Source: Colletes latitarsis
Taxonomy: Eukaryota > Arthropoda > Insecta > Hymenoptera > Colletidae
NCBI RefSeq assembly: GCF_051014445.1
Contig: NC_135141.1
Location: forward strand, 16,368,001-16,432,000
Reading direction: 5' to 3'
Length of the DNA stretch: 64,000 nt
Within the stretch, counting starts at the first letter, position 1, and each line of letters begins with the position of its first letter. The notes below the pieces were generated by a model. The model did no database searches. It saw nothing but the letters and a program-made list of their open reading frames with translations, and was not told the origin of the DNA. The position numbers were made by a program, and so were the translations under genes. Below, piece after piece: positions 58,266 to 64,000 of this stretch.

Positions 58266-58650
58266 CTATCTCTGTCTTCGTCTAACGGAGTCGGACCTCT
58301 TTGTCTTACGTGTGTGGTGCTGACCTAGCCCGCGTACGAGACTGCCGTGACCTAGTTTCGGTGTAGTATTTTCAAGAATTTATTACGCGCTGTTTACTAT
58401 TGTCGTGCGCGCGAAATCAATGAACTCGCGAGCGCAACAACGAAACGTCAACAAACTTCGGACCCTTATATCTCCGAAACTAGCCACCGCATCGACGCGA
58501 AATTAAAATCGCTGTATCTCCGGAACTAATAAAGCTATCGACTCTCACAAACGCTCATTTTAAAGGGCTTTTCATCCCCTACCTAATGACTATATCACCT
58601 ACTATAATTTTTCCTATCTTCTATGTTTATTTTGAAATTTACTTTGACGC
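58266..58650 (+). repeat. Continuation of the element shared with 14.5-14.85 kb
   Basis: CTATCTCTGTCTTCGTCTAA through TTTTAAAGGGCTTTTCATCC runs collinear with the piggyBac-like element in the MCC-beta intron. Confidence 0.65.
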
Positions 58651-58664
58651 TACATATCTTATTC

Positions 58665-59466
58665 AGGTAGGTGCTGAAATTTTTTGACGAAAAAAAAATT
58701 TTTCAAATCGCCTAAAAAAATTATTTTCGGTTGTAGGAGTCGATTACAATAATTTTTGGTCAATAGACATATCCCCGAAATCCTACCTAGTTTCGAGAAA
58801 AAAATTCCTCACCGAAAACATAATTTCAGGCCAGAAATCTCTGCCCGAATTTTCATGCGAATCTTTAAAACATCATAACTTTTGAACGGATTGGACGATG
58901 TTAATGTTTAAAAAAGCAAACGACGCGTATTTTGCTAGAGAATATGTAGAAATTCTAATAATATTGAAAAAGTTGTTCCTTGACCCCGTAAAGTTAGAAA
59001 AACCCCATAAAAATGGTCCAACCTTCAAACAGCCATAACTCCTACAATAATAAATATATTTTAATGAAACTTTTTTCTGATGTAGAGCTCATGAGTACCT
59101 ACAAAAAAGTATTACACAACTTTTCTATAGGGCGTCAAACAGAATTACTAAAACTCAAAAACGAATTTTTAAGAAAAATAGACAGGGGGTAGGTGCCTAA
59201 ATTTTTCGACGAAAAAAAAAGTTCAAATCGTGCTAAAAAAATTATTTTCGGTTGCGGGGGTCAATTACAATCATTTTTGGTCAATATATATAATCTCGAA
59301 ATCCTGCGCATTTTTGAGAAAAAAATCTAGTACCGTCGGAACTTTAAATGTTAATAACATTTTAACGAAGCCTTCATCAACAAATTGGTATTCTTGATTT
59401 TCGTCCTATTTTGACCTCTAGAATCTCCCTTTAAAATGTTTCCCAAGGGTGGCTGAACACCCTGTA
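58665..59466 (+). repeat. CAGGG-TIR repeat, copy 13 (left end missing)
   Basis: One long module and two short ones; right terminus GGTGGCTGAACACCCTGTA beside TA. Confidence 0.87.
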
Positions 59467-61152
59467 TAAAATTTCGAAAATTCCCTGAACTGTCAAATTT
59501 TATTTTTTTTCTACTAAACTACAAATTTTGTCCGCATCAATTTCACACTATCGAATGGCACGAACTTATGGGACGACCTAATACAAAATCTTAATGATTT
59601 TAAATATATTAGTAACAAGTTGCTTCAGAATGAAAAGATCACGTAAAAATGTAACTATTACCTCGATTTTTTTGGAAAATGGACTTACGCCACTTTCAAA
59701 ATGAATGGCCCATATCATAATAGTGTGGGAAGGGGAGAAGCAGGGTGCACTTCAGGGTGCACCGGTAAGTGCCCGGGTATGCGGTGCGACCGGGCTGATG
59801 CTCGCCGCGAAACAGATGGGCGTTTTGTCATCGCAACGGGTAAAAGCGCGGCCATCTGAGAAAGGGGCCGATATCGATAAACAGTCGGGAAAAGGTCGAG
59901 ACGAGAACGGATGTCGAAAATAATAGTCGTGTTATATTGTACGTTAGTTTTTTAGTTTAATTCAGAATAGTTGAGTTTGGTGTGGTTTGTTCCGTGTGTT
60001 GTTATTTCAAGTTGTAAATAGTGTTCATTAAACAGTTTGTGTTGTTTGTATCGTTTGCTTTGTGTATATCTTTTATTACTTCCCTGATCCCACAATAGTA
60101 ACGATCAAGAAAATTTCGTTCCGTAAGCCAGTGTGGATTCCAAACTTCGAGCTTTCGTAATAACAGAAAATGCAAAAAAAAAATAAGGAAAACATTTGTT
60201 TGATTACTCTTCAATTAGAGAGTGTCGAACGCCACGAACTTATGGCAGGGGTGGCAATATTGCGTTGCGTCCAGAGAATCCGCGGATTTTCTTCCTGCGA
60301 CGCGAGAGGAGGCGATCGTTTGACGATCGGCGATGCAAAGGACACCGATGAATTCGTTGTCCCGTGGGTCGCGGCTAGTCACGAAATGCAACCAGTACAC
60401 AAAGTGCAAGGTGCATCGTGAAATGAATAATTTATCACGGCGGCGATCCGTGCACGAATTATGCGCGTATCCGGGCGATTACCGTTAGCCGCATTTTCGG
60501 TAATCGAGGGAACGCGATTAAATCGCGACGGCGCGTTTATTTAAACAATTTTACGCCGCGGCTCGCCGGAGCGGCACATAAAACGTTCACACGCGTCGTT
60601 ACGTGACCGGTTCGATGCGCATTTTTTCGGCCCACATTCTTCCGCGTTGTCTATTGTGCGCGAAACGTAACGACCGCCGATTTCTCTCTCCGGAGAATCC
60701 GCAGTATTTTATCCCGGAGTTCGGTGAAGCTCAGATTCCCTAATTACAACCAACACACGATGGCGTGTGTGCACCGTAATTACTCCTATAATTTTGTTAA
60801 ACCTCAAATATCACGAAAAATAGTATTTTAAAGCATAAACTTCCTACTTTTTAATTTCTTAACACATTCGCTACCAAGTCTAAATCATATGAAGTTATTC
60901 CTATTGCCATTTCCGTTTTCAGTGTTATTGTTTATCTAAGTTCTGTTATTTCGTGATAAGTACTCATATTTTGTCGTAAATAATTGTTTACATGCATAAA
61001 ATCAAACACGAGTATATTCGTGGTTGGGACACTTTTATATTTATATTATAACTATATACTTTATATATACTTAATATATACTTTAATATTTGTTAATTCT
61101 CTAACGAATCTTATTCGACTGTACACAATTATTTTTTTGTTTATGGAAGAGA
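59467..61152. other. Unassigned; one mariner-type terminus
   Basis: CACGAACTTATGGGACGACC at 59560-59579 matches the end of the 6969 MITE, and a similar scrap (CCACGAACTTATGGCAGGG) lies at 60232. GC-rich patches at 59700-59920 and 60230-60720 have no recognisable exon. AT repeats at 61030-61090. Confidence 0.35.
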
Positions 61153-61503
61153 TTAAAATGGAATAAGATTGCTTTTAAATATATTGGACTTTGAATCCGT
61201 GGTTGTTGCAAACTTTTGTTTAAATTGTGTTTGCTGTGACCCATCACATCTCCATTTGCTTACTAGTTTCAATGAATTGGTTTCGTTTTCGCTGAAATTA
61301 CTTCTTCCATGTACAATAACAACTAAAATTTTCAATAAATTTTGAAAATTTATTTCAACATATGTTTCGGTTGTTAAATATGATTCAGAAACTGGATAGC
61401 GATACTTTTTAGTTCTTTGCAATAGAGAATAATAAGAAATTAAATTCATGTCACTTGTTCTAATTACTTTATACTGTCTTTTTGATAGCCTTAAAAGGCT
61501 CAA
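61153..61503 (-). CDS. Hypothetical 116-codon frame, possibly transposon-derived
   Basis: A single open frame with balanced amino-acid composition, unlike most AT-rich frames here, ending near SKWRCDGSQQTQFKQKFA. That phrase reminds me of uncharacterised transposon-like proteins of insects and cnidarians (SKWGCDGS...YKQKF). The family is uncertain. No splice context, and the frame is too short to be complete. Confidence 0.35.
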   Translation of the reverse strand: MSLLRLSKRQYKVIRTSDMNLISYYSLLQRTKKYRYPVSESYLTTETYVEINFQNLLKILVVIVHGRSNFSENETNSLKLVSKWRCDGSQQTQFKQKFATTTDSKSNIFKSNLIPF

Positions 61504-61739
61504 ACATTAAAAGGGGTTTCAAAGTTGACAGCTACTTTCGTTTTTCTTGTTCGTTAGTGGAAGAAATTTTCTTTCGAAAAGAAATATTCTTTACAGTATT
61601 CTTCAGTACAATTGAAGTTTTATACTACTGATTTTATAGTACGTAGGTTTTAAATATAATTTTTGGAAGTACAAATAAAAAATGCGATGGATCCCAACAA
61701 GACCGAATAAGGAAATGTACTCTACCTTAAATTTTAATA

Positions 61740-62724
61740 TACAGGGTGTTCGGCCACCCCTGGGAAACATTTTAATGGAGGATTCTAGAGACCAAAATAA
61801 GACGAAAATCAAGAATACCAATTTCTTGATGAAGGCTCTGTTAAACAGTTATTAACGTTTAAAGACCGTTTCCGACCGTACTGAATTTTTTTCTCGAAAA
61901 TGCACAAGATTTCGGGGGTATGTCTATTCACCAAAAATTATTGTAATTGACCCCCGCAAGCGAAACTAATTTTTCCAGAACAATTGGAAATTTTTTTTTT
62001 TCGTCGAAAAATTTAGGCGCCTAATTAGATTTTCGGTAAGGAATTTTTTTCTCGAAAGTGCGTAGGATTTCGGGGATATGTGTAATGACCAAAAATGATT
62101 GTAATTGTCTCCTGCAACCGAAAATAATTTTTACAGAATGATTTGAAAAATTTTTTTTCCGTCGAAAAATTTCACACCTTCTTGAATTTTTTTCTAGAAA
62201 GTGGATAGGATTTCGGGGGTATGTCTATTCACCAAAAATTATTGTAATTGACCCCCGTAAGCGAAACTAATTTTTCCAGAACAATTGGAAATTTTTTTTT
62301 TTCGTCGAAAAATTTAGGCGCCTAATTAGATTTTCGGTAAGGAATTTTTTTCTCGAAAGTGCGTAGAATTTCGGGGATATGTGTAATGACCAAAAATGAT
62401 TGTAATTGTCTCCTGCAACCGAAAATAATTTTTACAGAATGATTTGAAAAATTTTTTTTCCGTCGAAAAATTTCACACCTTCTCGAATTTTTTTCTAGAA
62501 AGTGGGTAAGATTTCGGGGGTATGTCTATTCACCAAAAATGATTGTAATTGACCCCCGCAACCGAAAATAATTTTTACAGAATGATTTGAAATTTTTGAA
62601 TTTAATTGTTAATAACTTTTTAACGAAGCTTCCATCAAAAAGTTGGTATTCTTGATTTTCGTGTTATTTTGGCATCTAAAATCCTCCATTAAAATTTTTC
62701 TCAGGGGTGACCGAACACCCTGTA
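61740..62724 (-). repeat. CAGGG-TIR repeat, copy 14 (complete, 985 bp)
   Basis: TACAGGGTGTTCGGCCACCC on the left and GGTGACCGAACACCCTGTA on the right, TA on both sides. A 301-bp direct duplication (about 61905-62205 and 62206-62506) makes up the interior. Confidence 0.92.
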
Positions 62725-62726
62725 TA

Positions 62727-63660
62727 GTTGTACCATAATTGGCTGACGTAAGTCAAGGTAAACATAATGCACACGTGTATATAGAAACGTATATATTAAC
62801 ATTGCATTACATTAAGTTGAAACAAAGAATGATAATTTCACTCAGTCGTTATTACTCTGTCATAAATTTACTCCACTTTTATCTTTGATTAATTAAGTAT
62901 GTCTTGAATATTTCCATAGATGTTCAGCTTTAAAATGCCCTACTCTTAATACTATTTTCCTCGTGTGTTTTTCTTCTAAATAAAATTTTGATTAAAAGTA
63001 AGATTCGAAAAATCGACATTCTTCGGTGAATGTGGAGTTAGTATTGCCTACGACGCAGCGATAACTTTCTCGATAATCTCGATTTTGTGATAAATTGCGC
63101 GTAAGAGGCGCGCAACGTTTCGAAAGTAGAACGTGAACGTATCGCGTCAGACGCAGCGATATAATTTATGGAGAAATTATTCGCGGGACGATAATCCTTC
63201 GTCGTTCAAAAGGACTTCCTCGTACTGTCGTTGTCGAGATATCGAATCGGTCTAGCTCTATCTCGAGGCGACTTCCGGCACGCTTTATTATCCAGACTTT
63301 GTAGCTCTCGACCTGAGCGCGGAATACATTTTCCAGAGGATACTCGCGCGCTTATCTGATCACGGGATTTAATTGTTTCCTCGAGTTCGTCCTTCCCTCG
63401 TTGAGCCTCGGACGTCTCCCGAGGGGGAATATAACATCCGAGCTCCCGGATCCCGCTGAAAATTACGACAACACGATGATTCTTGTCACTTCGAAACCGC
63501 TCGCTGCTCGCGAAAATTCGAGCCTTCCTTTTCCATTTCTTCGAAAAGTTACTTAACGTCACAAGAAGACAGCTTACGGTAGTCGACGAACCTTGGGAGA
63601 ATCTTCCTCTTTTGTAAATGTCTTACTTCTCTTTATCTTGTTTGAAAAACACGCATTGTG
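62727..63660. other. Unassigned; GC-rich at 63050-63560
   Basis: The minus frame 63206-63562 (118 codons, Arg/Ser-rich) has no known motif. Confidence 0.35.
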
Positions 63661-63710
63661 ATACAGAGTTTTGTCTCGAGCGATCGATCGCTCGAGACAA
63701 AAGTCTGTAT
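63661..63710. repeat. 50-bp near-perfect palindrome
   Basis: The arms ATACAGAGTTTTGTCTCGAG and its complement meet at CGATCGATCG with no spacer. Only one of 25 positions mismatches. Confidence 0.9.
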
Positions 63711-63929
63711 CCATTTTCTGAATTTACAGGTGATACAAAAACAATTATTAGATGCAAAAGTATACATGTACATTGAAGTAATATAAAGAAAAGAAGAAAA
63801 GATTTGGAAGAATTCTTTTTGTTAGAGAAACTTGCGATTTTTGTTCTTCTTAATTACAGGAGAATTTTAGAGTGAATTTTTAAAATTTCTTTTCCTGAGG
63901 AATTTGCAATTCTTTTGTTTTATTCAATA

Positions 63930-64000
63930 TACAGGGTGTTCGGCCACCCCTGGGAAAAATTTTAATGAGGGATTCTAGAGGCCAAAATAAGACGAAAATC
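63930..64000 (+). repeat. CAGGG-TIR repeat, copy 15 (runs off the window)
   Basis: TACAGGGTGTTCGGCCACCC, then the usual left TIR up to GACGAAAATC. Confidence 0.9.

Noticed and set aside
59705..59923. 72-codon plus-strand frame
   Set aside because: Gly/Lys-rich low-complexity sequence without homology cues or splice context.
1..64000. tRNA, rRNA or snRNA genes
   Set aside because: No A/B-box pair, rRNA core or snRNA motif was recognised by eye; a covariance-model scan would be needed to exclude them fully.

Overview
This window is insect nuclear DNA, most likely from a hymenopteran (bee, wasp or ant). It is AT-rich with scattered GC-rich islands. Its genes are split by GT-AG introns, and the non-coding DNA is crowded with Tc1/mariner, piggyBac-like, LINE and LTR remnants. 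No operons, tRNA, rRNA or CRISPR arrays were seen. The species is an inference from gene structure and repeat style; no search was possible.

Two cellular genes can be read exon by exon, and they converge tail to tail. (1) On the + strand, eight exons from 4817 to 18200 encode nearly all of the beta (carboxyltransferase) subunit of methylcrotonoyl-CoA carboxylase, the mitochondrial leucine-degradation enzyme. All seven splice junctions keep frame, giving 521 residues to the stop. The first roughly 50-60 residues, including the transit peptide, are not found. (2) On the - strand, seven exons from 32144 down to 19011 encode the C-terminal 384 residues of a zona pellucida (ZP) domain protein, with a furin-type RKKR site and a C-terminal hydrophobic segment. 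Its 5' exons are not recognised. The stop codons are about 0.8 kb apart. The two genes have no evident functional link.

Most of the rest is mobile DNA. One family dominates: 15 full or partial copies, together about 13.4 kb or 21% of the window. Its ends read CAGGGTGTTCGGCCACCC next to TA dinucleotides, and its interior is built from repeating modules. Copies fill both genes' introns and the 5' flank of MCC-beta.

Other elements, left to right: a decayed Polinton/parvovirus-like fragment (946-1600); a jockey-type LINE 3' end (3930-4428); a mariner-type MITE (6969-7320); a hairpin cluster and a three-copy inverted-repeat array (8677-10474); a TGGTCAG minisatellite (11457-11625); a TTAA-flanked piggyBac-like element (14029-15302); a TIR element (16537-17578); mariner remnants near 25.6, 44.9, 47.5-49.5 and 56.3 kb; a second LINE 3' end with poly(A) (38540-39077); a solo LTR with a 4-bp duplication inside a local repeat (42765-43110); a Tc1/mariner-superfamily element with 313-bp TIRs about 97% alike (51309-53093); a 222-bp tandem repeat (57500-58265); and a 50-bp near-perfect palindrome (63661-63710).

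From about 32.2 kb to the right end no cellular coding exon could be recognised. That part may be upstream intron of the ZP gene, intergenic DNA, or both.
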